Source: Asanoa ferruginea (GTDB taxonomy: Bacteria; Actinomycetota; Actinomycetes; Mycobacteriales; Micromonosporaceae). From it: a stretch of DNA of 64,000 nucleotides. This document shows, piece by piece, positions 33,150-42,496 of the stretch. Position numbers and translations under genes: made by a program. The notes under the pieces were generated by a model. The model had not been told where the DNA came from, ran no database searches, and worked only from the letters and a program-made list of their open reading frames with translations. Each line of letters begins with the position of its first letter. Position 1 is the first letter of the stretch. The DNA is taken from contig NZ_QUMQ01000001.1 in assembly GCF_003387075.1 (NCBI RefSeq), forward strand, positions 4,464,001 to 4,528,000. Reading direction: 5' to 3'.

Positions 33150-33859
33150 AGCTTTCCTCCCCGTCGATGGCGTACGGCCGGGATGAGCACCGTCGCCAGG
33201 TATGGCAGTGCGCCGTCGACCGCGTCGAGCGGCTGCACCTTCTCGTCGGGCAGCCCGAGGTGGGTGCCGACCACGGCGCCCCGCCCGGCCGCCGCCTCGG
33301 CGATCGCGGCCATGTGCCGGCCGCCCTTGTAGACCACGACGGTGGCGTCGCGCGCCAGCGCCTCGTGCAGCGGAGCCAGGTCGCCGCGGGCCATCGGGAG
33401 CAGCACGAGTTCCTCGCCGCCCTCGACCAGCGGTCGTCCGGCCGCCGCGGCCAGCGCCTGCATCGCGGTGATCCCCGGGATGGTGGAAACCTCGACCGAC
33501 GGCACCAGGGCGCGCACGGTCGAAGCCAGGTAGCCGAAGGTGGCGTACACGTTGGGGTCGCCGATCGTCGCGAACGCGGCCGTGCCGCCGGTCTCCCGCA
33601 ACCAGTCGGCGACCCGGCGGCCGGCCGCGTCCCAGTAGCGCTCCCGCCGCCCGGCGTCCTCCCGCTCGTTGAGCGCGAACACCAGCCGCTCGATCCGGTC
33701 GTGTGCGGCGTGTGCCCGCACGGTCGCCTCCGCCCGCCCGAGATCGGCGGGGTCCAGGACCGGCACGAACACCCGGCCGGCGGTGGCCAGGGCGCGTACC
33801 CCCTTGAGGGTCATCAGCTCCGGATCACCGGGCCCGACACCGACTCCGATCAGGCGCAT
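33146..33859 (-). CDS. cobI: Precorrin-2 C20-methyltransferase
   Basis: 237 residues, the usual size for the family. LIGVGVGPGDPELMTLKGVRAL, FATIGDPNVYATFGYLASTV, STIPGITAMQALAAAAG and VVYKGGRH are the SAM/tetrapyrrole-binding motifs. It makes precorrin-3A from precorrin-2. The ATG lies 10 bp inside the cobB 3' end. Confidence 0.92.
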   Translation of the reverse strand: MRLIGVGVGPGDPELMTLKGVRALATAGRVFVPVLDPADLGRAEATVRAHAAHDRIERLVFALNEREDAGRRERYWDAAGRRVADWLRETGGTAAFATIGDPNVYATFGYLASTVRALVPSVEVSTIPGITAMQALAAAAGRPLVEGGEELVLLPMARGDLAPLHEALARDATVVVYKGGRHMAAIAEAAAGRGAVVGTHLGLPDEKVQPLDAVDGALPYLATVLIPAVRHRRGGKL

Positions 33860-35184
33860 GCCGCCACCAGCCGTTCCGCGATCTCGGGCGTCCCCGCCCA
33901 GTGCAGGTGCAGATAGGAGGCGTGCACGTTGCCCGCCACGAAGCCTTCGGCCGGCCGCTCGCGCCAGGCCCACGCCGGCGCCGCGCCGAAACCGGGGGTG
34001 GTCGCCGTCCGGTGGAACTCGTGCCCGGTGACCCGGGTGCCGACCGGCGCCAGCCAACTCGGTGAGATCGCCACCGCGTCGCGGTAGCCGAGGGTGAGCT
34101 TGCCCGTCATCTCCGCGTCGGCGGGCAGCACGCCGCACATCGGCGCGCCGTCGAGCGTCTGGGCCAGCCAGAGCAGGCCGGCGCACTCGGCCACGATCGG
34201 GGCACCGGCCGCCGCCAGGCCCGCCACCGCCGTCCGCAGCAACCGGTTGGCTGAGAGCTCGGCCGCATACACCTCGGGGAAACCGCCGCCGACCACCAGC
34301 GCCGCGGCACCGGGCGGCAGGGCCTCGTCGTGCAGCGGGTCAACGGTGACGACATCCGCGCCGGCCGCCGTCAGCAGCTCAATCGTCTCCGTATAGCCGA
34401 AACTGAACGCCGGACCACCGGCGACCGCGACCACCGGCCGCCGCGCCACCTCGACTGTTGGCGGCGACCACGGCTCGACCACGAGAGGCGGCGCGGAAGC
34501 GGCGGCCGCCGCGACGGCGTCGAGGTCCACACTGGACACGATCAGCGAAGCCAGCGCGGACATCGCCGAAGTCGCCTCGGCGCGGCGTTCCACGACGGGC
34601 ACCAGGCCAAGATGCCGGGACGGCGCGGCCACCGCGTCGCTGCGGCGCAGCACGCCGAGCACGGGCGTGCCGGTCTCCTCCAGCGCCTCGCGCAGGATCG
34701 CCTCGTGCCGGTCGGAGCCGACCTTGTTGAGGATCACCCCGGCCAGCCGCAGCGTCGGGTCGAAGCCGCGGAAACCGTGCACCAGCGCGGCGACCGAGCG
34801 ACCGACCGCGGAACCGTCGACCACCAGCAGCACCGGCGCCGACAGCAGCTTCGCGACCTGCGCGGTCGAGCCATGCTCACCGGCGTGCGCCCGGCCGTCG
34901 AACAGCCCCATCACGCCCTCGACGATGGCGAGGTCGGCCCCGGCGGCACCGTGCGCGAACAGCGGTGCGATCCGCTCGGTGCCGACCATGACCGGGTCGA
35001 GGTTGCGCGCGGGCCGGCCGCTGGCCAGCGCGTGATAGCCGGGGTCGATGTAATCCGGGCCGACCTTGAAGCCGGCCACGGCTTGTCCGCGCGCCGTGAA
35101 CGCCGCCATCAGCCCGCCGGCGACGGTGGTCTTGCCGTGGCCGGAGCCCGGCGCCGCCACCACGATCCGCGGCGTGGCTACCAC
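33850..35184 (-). CDS. cobB: Cobyrinate/hydrogenobyrinate a,c-diamide synthase
   Basis: 444 residues. The N-terminal P-loop-like ATPase (IVVAAPGSGHGKTTVAGGLMAAF, FKVGPDYIDPGYH, GVMGLFDG) joins to a class I glutaminase domain with nucleophile Cys in APIVAECAGLLWLAQ and the GHEFHRT region. It amidates the a and c side chains. GTG at 35184 overlaps the cobO TAG by a few bases. Confidence 0.92.
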   Translation of the reverse strand: MVATPRIVVAAPGSGHGKTTVAGGLMAAFTARGQAVAGFKVGPDYIDPGYHALASGRPARNLDPVMVGTERIAPLFAHGAAGADLAIVEGVMGLFDGRAHAGEHGSTAQVAKLLSAPVLLVVDGSAVGRSVAALVHGFRGFDPTLRLAGVILNKVGSDRHEAILREALEETGTPVLGVLRRSDAVAAPSRHLGLVPVVERRAEATSAMSALASLIVSSVDLDAVAAAAASAPPLVVEPWSPPTVEVARRPVVAVAGGPAFSFGYTETIELLTAAGADVVTVDPLHDEALPPGAAALVVGGGFPEVYAAELSANRLLRTAVAGLAAAGAPIVAECAGLLWLAQTLDGAPMCGVLPADAEMTGKLTLGYRDAVAISPSWLAPVGTRVTGHEFHRTATTPGFGAAPAWAWRERPAEGFVAGNVHASYLHLHWAGTPEIAERLVAACA

Positions 35185-35792
35185 TCGATGCCCTGCTGTC
35201 CCTTGCGGCCGGCGTCCATCGGGTGCTTGACCTTGGTCATCTCGGTGACCAGGTCGGCCGCCTCGATCAGCGCGGGCGCCGCGTCGCGCCCGGTGACGAG
35301 CACGTGCTGGTTGCCGGGCCGCGCGCCGAGCGTCGCCACCACCTCGTCGACGTCGACCCAACCCCATTTCATCGGGTACGTGAACTCGTCGAGCACATAG
35401 AACCGGTAACGCTCGGCGGCCAGGTCGCGCTTGACCTGCGCCCAGCCCTCGGCGGCCTCGGCCGCGTGGTCGCGCTCGTCGCCCGGCCGGGCCAGCCACG
35501 ACCAGCCCTCGCCCATCTTGTGCCAGGTGACCGGTGCGCCCACGCCGGTGGCCGCGTGGTGCGCGCCCAGCGCGGTCAGCGCCGTCTCTTCGCCGACCCG
35601 CCACTTCGGACTCTTCACGAACTGGAAGACGACGATCGGCCAGCCCGCGTTCCAGGCCCGCAGCGCCATCCCGAACGCCGCCGTCGACTTGCCCTTGCCG
35701 GTGCCGGTGTGCACCGCCAGCAGTGGCTGCCGCCGCCGCTCGCGGGTGGTCAGGCCGTCGTCGGGAACGCTTTCCACCTTGCCCTGTGGCAT
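35178..35792 (-). CDS. cobO: Cob(I)yrinic acid a,c-diamide adenosyltransferase
   Basis: 204 residues of the CobA/CobO fold. The P-loop is HTGTGKGKSTAAFGMALRA, with QFVKSPKWRVGE, the VLDEFTYPMKWGW motif, LVTGRDA and the KHPMDAGRKGQQGIEW C-terminus. It transfers the 5'-deoxyadenosyl group from ATP to the cob(I) corrinoid. ATG at 35792 lies 4 bp after the chelatase stop. Confidence 0.93.
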   Translation of the reverse strand: MPQGKVESVPDDGLTTRERRRQPLLAVHTGTGKGKSTAAFGMALRAWNAGWPIVVFQFVKSPKWRVGEETALTALGAHHAATGVGAPVTWHKMGEGWSWLARPGDERDHAAEAAEGWAQVKRDLAAERYRFYVLDEFTYPMKWGWVDVDEVVATLGARPGNQHVLVTGRDAAPALIEAADLVTEMTKVKHPMDAGRKGQQGIEW

Positions 35793-35796
35793 GTCG

Positions 35797-37860
35797 TCAC
35801 ACCGCCTTCAGCGCGCGGGCGGACAGCGCCGCCAGCGGCAGGTATTCGGCGTCCAGCGCGCCGGCCAGCGTGCGTGCCATCCCGAGCCGGACCGGGCCGC
35901 TCTCGCAGTCGACCACGACGCTCGGCACACCGGCCAGCGCCGGCGCGACCGTGCGCGGATCGGGGCCGCGGGTGAACCGGCCGTCGGTGACGACGACCAG
36001 CAGCGGCCGGCGCAGCGGGTCACGGCGGCGCTCGCCGGCCAGCGTGCGCGCGGCGGCGGTCAGCCCGGCGGCGAGCGGGGTACGCCCGCCGGTGCGCAGA
36101 TCGGCCAGCCGGCGCACGCCGACCTCGTGGCTGGCGGTGGGCCGCAGTACGGTCGTCGCGTCGCGGTCCCGGAACGTGATCATGCCAACCGTGTCACGGC
36201 GCTGGTAGGCGTCGCGGAGCAACGACAGCACCGCCCGCTTGACGGTCGCCATCCGCTGCCGGGCCGCCATCGAACCCGACGCGTCGACCACGAACAGCAC
36301 CAGGTTGGCCTCACGTCCGATGTGGACGGCCTCGCGGAGGTGCTGCTGCCGGATCACGATCCGGCGGCCGCGGCGGTCGCGGACGCGGGCCGGCGCGGTG
36401 TCCGGCAGGTGCACGGCCCCGATCCGCTCGACGAGGTGGTCGCGGGCGGCGGCTAGCACGGTGTCCGGCAGGTGCAGGGCGCCGATCCGGCCGCGCGGCG
36501 CCCGTGAACCGGCGACCCGGCCCCGGGCCGCGTAGGCGGGTGAGCGTCGTCCACTGTGGCCATACCGGCCCCGGGATCGGGCGGTCAGCGTGCGGGTCCT
36601 GTAGGTGGCACCGATTGGGGCGGGCGTGGCCGGCGGCGCAGTGGCAGGGGCGCCGCCCGGCCGGTCCTCGGCGTCGGGCGCGGCGGCGCCGCCACTGCCC
36701 GGTCCGCCGGCGTCAGGCCGCGGGTCATCCGGTCCAGGACCGCCTTCGCTTGGTCCACGGTCGTCCGGCTGCGGGCCGTCCGGCCGTGCGCCGCCGTCGT
36801 TCGGGCCTGGATCGTCCGGCTCGGGTCCGGGACCGTCGGGCGCTTCAGACTCGCCGGCCTGGGCCAGCGCGTCGTCGAGGGCCTGCTGGTCGGCGCCCGG
36901 CGGGTCGAACGGGTCGCGCCGGCGCCGGTGCGGCAGGGCCAGCCGGGCCGCGTCGTCGACCTCTCGGTCGGTGACGACCGACCGGTCGCGCCAGGCGGCC
37001 AGCGCCACGGCCGTGCGGGCGATGACGATGTCGGCCCGCAGCCCGTCGACCCCGTAGGCCAGGCAGATCCGGGCGATCCGGTCCAGCGCTGGGTCGGGCA
37101 GCGTGACCTTGGGCAGCCGGGCCCGGGCCGCGACGATCCGTTCGGCGGTGTCGGCGTCGGCCTCGGCGAAGCGGGCCGCGAAACCTTCGGGATCGGCCTC
37201 GTAGGCCAGCCGGCGACGGACCACCTCGGCCCGGTCGCCGGGCTCGGTGGGTGCGCCGACCTCGACGACCAGCCCGAACCGGTCGACGAGTTGCGGTCGC
37301 GGCTCGCCCTCCTCCGGATTCATCGTGCCCACGAGCAGGAAGCGGGCGGCGTGTCGGAGCGAGACGCCGTCGCGCTCGACGAACGCGCGGCCCATCGCGG
37401 CCGAGTCGAGCAGCAGGTCGACCAGGTGGTCGGGGAGCAGGTTGACCTCGTCGACGTAGAGCGCGCCGCGGTGCGCGGCGGCCAGCAGGCCCGGCTCGTA
37501 GGCCTTGGTGCCCTCGGTCAGGAACCGCTGCACGTCGAGTGTGCCGACGACCCGGTCCTCGGTGGCGCCGACCGGCAACTCGACCAGCCGGGAACGGCGC
37601 ACCAGCGGATCACCGGCCGGGTGCGGGCCGTCGGGACAACCAGGGTCCGGTGCGGCAGGGTCGCAGGCGAACCGGCAGCCGGCGACCACTGCGATGTCGG
37701 GCAGCAGTGCGGCGAGGGCGCGTACCATCGTCGATTTGGCAGTGCCCTTCTCGCCGCGCACCAGCACGCCGCCGATCACCGGTGCGACGGCGTTGAGCAG
37801 CAGGGCCTGGCGCAGGTCGGCCAGGCCGACGACGGCGGAGAACGGGTAGGCGGTGCTCAT
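35797..37860 (-). CDS. Mg/Co-chelatase ATPase and VWA subunit, fused ChlI-ChlD type
   Basis: 687 residues. The AAA+ domain has Walker A GEKGTAKS (36-43), LYVDEVNLLPDHLVDLLLD and a sensor region GTMNPEEGEPRPQLVDRFGLVV. A long Pro/Gly/Asp-rich linker precedes a von Willebrand A domain with MIDAS motif VVDASGSM (near 525). It powers metal insertion together with CobN and stands in for CobS/CobT in actinobacteria. The linker end carries a 63-bp in-frame duplication (RIGALHLPDT, RIGAVHLPDT). It is the first gene after a cobalamin riboswitch. Confidence 0.9.
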   Translation of the reverse strand: MSTAYPFSAVVGLADLRQALLLNAVAPVIGGVLVRGEKGTAKSTMVRALAALLPDIAVVAGCRFACDPAAPDPGCPDGPHPAGDPLVRRSRLVELPVGATEDRVVGTLDVQRFLTEGTKAYEPGLLAAAHRGALYVDEVNLLPDHLVDLLLDSAAMGRAFVERDGVSLRHAARFLLVGTMNPEEGEPRPQLVDRFGLVVEVGAPTEPGDRAEVVRRRLAYEADPEGFAARFAEADADTAERIVAARARLPKVTLPDPALDRIARICLAYGVDGLRADIVIARTAVALAAWRDRSVVTDREVDDAARLALPHRRRRDPFDPPGADQQALDDALAQAGESEAPDGPGPEPDDPGPNDGGARPDGPQPDDRGPSEGGPGPDDPRPDAGGPGSGGAAAPDAEDRPGGAPATAPPATPAPIGATYRTRTLTARSRGRYGHSGRRSPAYAARGRVAGSRAPRGRIGALHLPDTVLAAARDHLVERIGAVHLPDTAPARVRDRRGRRIVIRQQHLREAVHIGREANLVLFVVDASGSMAARQRMATVKRAVLSLLRDAYQRRDTVGMITFRDRDATTVLRPTASHEVGVRRLADLRTGGRTPLAAGLTAAARTLAGERRRDPLRRPLLVVVTDGRFTRGPDPRTVAPALAGVPSVVVDCESGPVRLGMARTLAGALDAEYLPLAALSARALKAV
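36398..36523 (-). repeat. 63-bp in-frame duplication in the chelatase gene
   Basis: Two 63-bp (21-codon) units start at 36398 and 36461 on the plus strand. On the minus strand each gives RIGAxHLPDT plus an Arg/Ala-rich stretch, at the junction of the linker and the VWA domain, where homologues have one copy. Confidence 0.78.
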
Positions 37861-37929
37861 CCGGTGTGCCGGCACGACAACATGGCGCTCAGTCCCTTCC
37901 GCGGGTGTCCACGCCCGCGATGGTTCGAC

Positions 37930-38079
37930 GGCGAGCAGCCGAGTGTCCTGGCTCCCGGATCGACGCTCCCCTCGGCCTTCCAACCCTCTCGGGCCGTGAC
38001 CATCAGGTGAGGGATCGCTCCCCGGTGACAGTGGCGGGACCGCCCCGGAATCGCACCGGGTTCCTCCGCACCGCTCGCC
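37930..38079 (-). promoter_or_regulatory. Cobalamin riboswitch upstream of the main cob operon
   Basis: Read on the minus strand: GGAACCCGGTGCGATTCCGG, GCGGTCCCGCCACTGTCACC and GAGCCAGGACACTC, the conserved cobalamin aptamer elements. The outer stem pairs GGCGAGC with GCTCGCC, giving about 150 nt. It precedes the chelatase-cobO-cobB-cobI-cobM-cobL-cbiG/cobJ-cobH-cbiX operon. A TTGACG hexamer at 38108-38113 may be its -35 element. Confidence 0.93.
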
Positions 38080-38183
38080 CAACATGCTGACCCACGCAGC
38101 AGGCCCGCGTCAAAGGGAGGGGAATCACGCCCCCGCTCCGCCCCCCCCGCGACGCCTGGTCCTTCGGACGGCGAGATCAACAC

Positions 38184-41100
38184 CTAATTCCCTTCGAGAT
38201 CCCCTTCAGTTCGAAGGTATTCCGCACGCAGCGCTTCGATGGTCTCCGGCTCCGGCGATGCCCACAGGCCGCGCTCGGCGGCCTCCAGCAACCGCTCGGT
38301 GATCCCGCGCAGGGCCCAGGGGTTGGACTTGTCGAGGAACTCGCGCACCGACGGGTCGAGCACGTAGGCGGCGGCGAGCTTCTCATACATCCAGTCGTCG
38401 ACGACGCCGGCGGTGGCGTCGTACCCGAAGAGGTAGTCGACCGTCGCCGCGAGTTCGAACGCGCCCTTGTAGCCGTGCCGGCGCATCGCCTCGATCCAGC
38501 GCGGGTTGACGACGCGTGCCCGGAACACCCGCTTGGTCTCTTCCGCCAGTGAGCGCGTGCGCACGTCATCGGGGCGGTGCGAGTCGCCGATGTAGGCCGC
38601 CGGGTCGGTGCCGCGCAGGGAGCGCACCATCGCGACCATGCCGCCGTGGTACTGGAAGTAGTCGTCGGAGTCGGCGATGTCGTGCTCGCGGGTGTCGACG
38701 TTCTTGGCCGCGACCGCCATCCGCCGGTAGACGGTCTCGAGGTCGCCGCGCGCCGCCCGGCCGTCCAGCCCGCGCCCGTAGGCGTAGCCACCCCAGACCG
38801 CGTAGACCTCGGCCAGGTCGCGATCGTCACGCCAGTTGCGGGCGTCGATCAAGGGCAACAGGCCGGCACCGTACGCGCCCGGCTTGGAACCGAAGATCCT
38901 GGTGGTCGCCCGTCGCCAGTCGCCGTGCTCGGCCTGGTCGGCCAGCGCGTGCGCGCGCACGAAGTTGTCCTCGTCGCGTTCGTCGAGGGCGGCGACCGCC
39001 GCGACCGCGTCGTCGAGCAGCGCGATCACGTGCGGGAACGCGTCGCGGAAGAAGCCCGAGATGCGCACCGTGACATCGATCCGGGGCCGGCCGAGTTCGG
39101 CCAGGGGCACGATCTCGAAACCGGTGACCCGCCGGGACGCGTCGTCCCAGACCGGCCGGCAACCGATCAGCGCTAGCACTTCGGCGATGTCGTCGCCCTG
39201 GGTACGCATCGCGCTGGTGCCCCACACGGTCAGCCCGACCAGGGCCGGCCAGGTGCCGGTGTCCTCGCGGTGCCGGGCCAGCAGCGAGTCGGCCAGCGCG
39301 CGGCCGACGTCCCAGGCGTTGCGGGAGGGGATCGCCTTCGGGTCGACGGAGTAGAAGTTGCGGCCGGTCGGCAGCACGTTGACCAGGCCGCGGGTGGGCG
39401 AGCCGGACGGTCCGGCGGCGACGTAGCCGCCGTCCAGGGCGTGCTTGACCGCCGTGATCTCGTCGGTGGTCGCCTCCAGCCGGGGCACCACCTCGGTCGC
39501 GGCGAAGCGGAGCACGTCGACCACGCCGGCGGGCGCGGCTCCCAGGATCTCGGTCGCCACAGTGGTGGCCGCCGTTGGAGCCCAGTCCGCGGTCTCCATG
39601 GCGACCACCAGGCGGCGCGCGACCTCTTCGAGCTCATCGCTCTCCAGGGCGGTGTCGTCGAGACCGAGGTGGGCGCCGAGCGCCTCGCGCAGGCCCGGCA
39701 GCGCGCCGCGGCGGCCACCCCAGACCTGGCGGGCGCGCAGGATCGCCAGCACCATGTTGATCCGCGCCTCGCCGGCCGGCGCCGCGCCCAGGATGTGCAG
39801 GCCGTCGCGGATCAGCGAGTCCTTGATCTCACACAGGTAGCCGTCGACGTGCAGCACGAAGTCGTCGAAGTCGTCTTCGCCGGGCTGGTCCTGCACGTGC
39901 AGGTCGTGGTGCAACTCGGCGGCGCGGATCAGGGTCCAGATCTGCGCCCGCAGCGTCGGCACCTTGTCGGGGTCGAGGGCGGCGACGGTGGCGTACTCGT
40001 CGAGGAGTTGTTCGAGGCGGGCCATGTCGCCGTAGGTGTCGGCGCGGGCCATCGGCGGCACCAGGTGGTCGACGATCGTGGCGTGGCCGCGCCGCTTGGC
40101 CTGGGTGCCCTCGCCCGGGTCGTTGACCACGAACGGGTAGATCAGCGGCAGGTCGCCGAGCACGGCGTCGGGCGCGCACTCCTTCGACAGGCCGAGCCCC
40201 TTGCCGGGCAGCCACTCCAGCGTGCCGTGCTTGCCGAGGTGGATGACGGCGTCCACGTTGGACGCCAGCCAGCGGTAGGCGGCCAGGTAGTGGTGCGACG
40301 GCGGGAGGTCGGAGTCGTGGTAGATCGCGATCGGGTTCTCGCCGAAACCGCGCGGCGGCTGGATCATCAGCGTGACGTTGCCGTAGCGCAGGCCGGCCAG
40401 CACGATGTCGCCGTTGTCGACGTAGAGCTCGCCCGGCGCCGGGCCCCAGTGCCGGGTCATCTCGTCGCGGAGCGATGGCGCGGTCGCGGCGAACCACTCG
40501 GCGTAGTCGGCCCCGGGCACCCGGATCGGCGCGGCCGCGAGTTGCTCCTCGGTCAACCACTCGACGTCGTGGCCGCCGGCCGCGATCAGCGTGTGGATCA
40601 GGGTGTCACCGTCGGTGGGCACGTCGCCCACGTCGTAGCCGGCGTCTTTCAGATCGGCCAGCAGCGCCACCGCCGACGCGGGGGTGTCGAGGCCGACCGC
40701 GTTGCCGACCCGGGAGTGCTTGGTCGGGTAGGACGACAGGACGATGGCCACGCGCTTCTCAGCGTTGGGTAGCGCGCGGAGGCGGGCGTGCGCGACGGCG
40801 ATGCCGGCGACCCGGGCGGCCCGCTCGGGGTCGGCGCGGTAGACCGGGACACCGTCGGGGCCGGGCTCCTTGAACGAGAACGGCACCGTGATCAGGCGGC
40901 CGTCGAACTCGGGGATGGCCACCTGCATCGCGGCGTCCATCGGGGTCAGCGCCGCGTTCGAGTCGTGCCAGGCCGCCCGCGAGGTGGTCAGACACAAACC
41001 TTGCAGCACGGGTACGTCGAGCCCGGCCAGTGCCTCGACCGACCAGGCGTCGTCGGCGCCACCCGCGGACGCGTCGGCCGCGGTCGTGCCGCCGGCCGCG

Positions 41101-41747
41101 AGGACCGTCACGATCAGCGCGTCGCAGCCCTCGAGCAGCTCGTAGAGGCCGGTCTCGGCGGAGCGCAGGGAGGCGGCGTAGACCGGCATCGGCGTGCCGC
41201 CGGCGTTTGCCACCGCGTCCGCGAGGGTGTCGACGAACTCGGTGTTGCCGGCCAGCGCGTGTGCCCGGTAGAAGACGATGCCGATCGTCGGCCCGGTCTT
41301 GTCCGCTGCGGCACCGTGCCGGCCGAAGGACGGGAACTCGACCGGTGCCGCGAAGCCCTCGCCGGCCATCAGCAGCGTGTCGGCGAGGAACCGGTGCAGC
41401 TCACGCAGGTTGTCCGGCCCGCCCGCGACGAGATAGCGCTGCGCGTCGGCGACCACGCCGGCCGGCACCGTCGAGAGGGCGGTGAGCTCGGCGTCCGGCA
41501 CCGCCTCGCCACCGACCGCGACGACCGGAATGCCGGCCGCGACCACCGCGTCGACGCCCTCGGGCCAGGTGCGCCGGCCGCCCAGCAGCCGCAACACCAC
41601 ACCGGCCACGCCGTCGAGCAGGTCGGGCAGGTCGTCGGTGGTCAGCCGGGCCGGGTTGGCGACCCGCCAGGTCGCGTCGGCGCTGGTGGCGCTCGCGGCC
41701 AGCAAGTCGGTGTCGGCGGTCGAGAGCAACAGGAACGTCGGGGTCAC
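38184..41747 (-). CDS. cobN: Cobaltochelatase large subunit CobN
   Basis: 1187 residues, the normal length. IGIVFYRAHALAGNTEFVDTLADAV, DAVIHLGKHGTLEWLPGKG, TWPALVGLTVWGTSAMRTQGDDIAEVLALIG and the ending WALRGITERLLEAAERGLW identify the CobN/BchH family. It inserts Co into hydrogenobyrinate a,c-diamide using the ChlI/ChlD-type ATPase encoded downstream. GTG at 41747 overlaps the cobK stop as GTGA. It ends about 100 bp before the riboswitch of the next operon. Confidence 0.94.
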   Translation of the reverse strand: MTPTFLLLSTADTDLLAASATSADATWRVANPARLTTDDLPDLLDGVAGVVLRLLGGRRTWPEGVDAVVAAGIPVVAVGGEAVPDAELTALSTVPAGVVADAQRYLVAGGPDNLRELHRFLADTLLMAGEGFAAPVEFPSFGRHGAAADKTGPTIGIVFYRAHALAGNTEFVDTLADAVANAGGTPMPVYAASLRSAETGLYELLEGCDALIVTVLAAGGTTAADASAGGADDAWSVEALAGLDVPVLQGLCLTTSRAAWHDSNAALTPMDAAMQVAIPEFDGRLITVPFSFKEPGPDGVPVYRADPERAARVAGIAVAHARLRALPNAEKRVAIVLSSYPTKHSRVGNAVGLDTPASAVALLADLKDAGYDVGDVPTDGDTLIHTLIAAGGHDVEWLTEEQLAAAPIRVPGADYAEWFAATAPSLRDEMTRHWGPAPGELYVDNGDIVLAGLRYGNVTLMIQPPRGFGENPIAIYHDSDLPPSHHYLAAYRWLASNVDAVIHLGKHGTLEWLPGKGLGLSKECAPDAVLGDLPLIYPFVVNDPGEGTQAKRRGHATIVDHLVPPMARADTYGDMARLEQLLDEYATVAALDPDKVPTLRAQIWTLIRAAELHHDLHVQDQPGEDDFDDFVLHVDGYLCEIKDSLIRDGLHILGAAPAGEARINMVLAILRARQVWGGRRGALPGLREALGAHLGLDDTALESDELEEVARRLVVAMETADWAPTAATTVATEILGAAPAGVVDVLRFAATEVVPRLEATTDEITAVKHALDGGYVAAGPSGSPTRGLVNVLPTGRNFYSVDPKAIPSRNAWDVGRALADSLLARHREDTGTWPALVGLTVWGTSAMRTQGDDIAEVLALIGCRPVWDDASRRVTGFEIVPLAELGRPRIDVTVRISGFFRDAFPHVIALLDDAVAAVAALDERDEDNFVRAHALADQAEHGDWRRATTRIFGSKPGAYGAGLLPLIDARNWRDDRDLAEVYAVWGGYAYGRGLDGRAARGDLETVYRRMAVAAKNVDTREHDIADSDDYFQYHGGMVAMVRSLRGTDPAAYIGDSHRPDDVRTRSLAEETKRVFRARVVNPRWIEAMRRHGYKGAFELAATVDYLFGYDATAGVVDDWMYEKLAAAYVLDPSVREFLDKSNPWALRGITERLLEAAERGLWASPEPETIEALRAEYLRTEGDLEGN

Positions 41748-42496
41748 GCCCCGGACAGTAGTTCGCGCACCCGCTCGGCGGCAGCGGCGGGTGTGTCGAC
41801 GGTGGGCAGCGCGACCGTCCACGGACGGTTGACCAGGATGACCGGGACGCCGCGCTCGCGGGCGGCGTCGAGCTTGGCGCGGGTGGCGTCGCCGCCGCTG
41901 TCCTTGGCGACGACGACGTCGATCGCGTGCCGTTCCAGCAGCTCACGCTCGTGGTCGAGGGTGAACGGGCCACGATCCACCAGCAGCTCCACGTTGGCCG
42001 GCAGGTCTTCGGCTGGTGGCTCGACGCAGCGGACGAGCAGCAGGGGGAGCGCCGCGCAGGCGGGGTTGGTGAGGAATGTCGCAAGCCGCTGGCGGCCGGT
42101 GGTGATGAACGCGCGGGCACCGTGGGTGGGCAGCACGGCGGCGGCCGTCGCCAGGTTGGGCACCCGGTTCCACCGGTCGCCGGGTTGCGCCGTCCATCCT
42201 GGACGAACAAGACGCAGCCGGGGTACGCCGTGTGCCGCGGCCGCGTGCGCGCTGACCGTCTCGGCGAAGGGGTGGGTCGCGTCGACCAGGATCGCGGGTG
42301 CGTTCCGGGCCAGCCAGTCCTGGAGGCCGTCGGCGCCGCCGAAGCCGCCCGTCCTGGTCTCGCCGGCCGGTTGCCGCGGCTCGCTGGTGCGGCCGGCGTA
42401 GGAGGTGACCACCCGCAGGTCCGCATCCGTTGCCAGGAGCGCGGCGAGTTCGCGGGCTTCGGTGGTGCCGCCGAGGATCAGGACGGTCGTCGTCAC
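41744..42496 (-). CDS. cobK: Precorrin-6A reductase
   Basis: 250 residues. LILGGTTEARELAALLA, ILVDATHPFAETVSAHAAAA, GARAFITTGRQRLATF, VVVAKDSGGDATRAKLDAARERGVPVILVNRP are CobK/CbiJ motifs. It reduces precorrin-6A with NADPH. GTG at 42496 overlaps the cobF stop (GTGA). Confidence 0.92.
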   Translation of the reverse strand: MTTTVLILGGTTEARELAALLATDADLRVVTSYAGRTSEPRQPAGETRTGGFGGADGLQDWLARNAPAILVDATHPFAETVSAHAAAAHGVPRLRLVRPGWTAQPGDRWNRVPNLATAAAVLPTHGARAFITTGRQRLATFLTNPACAALPLLLVRCVEPPAEDLPANVELLVDRGPFTLDHERELLERHAIDVVVAKDSGGDATRAKLDAARERGVPVILVNRPWTVALPTVDTPAAAAERVRELLSGA

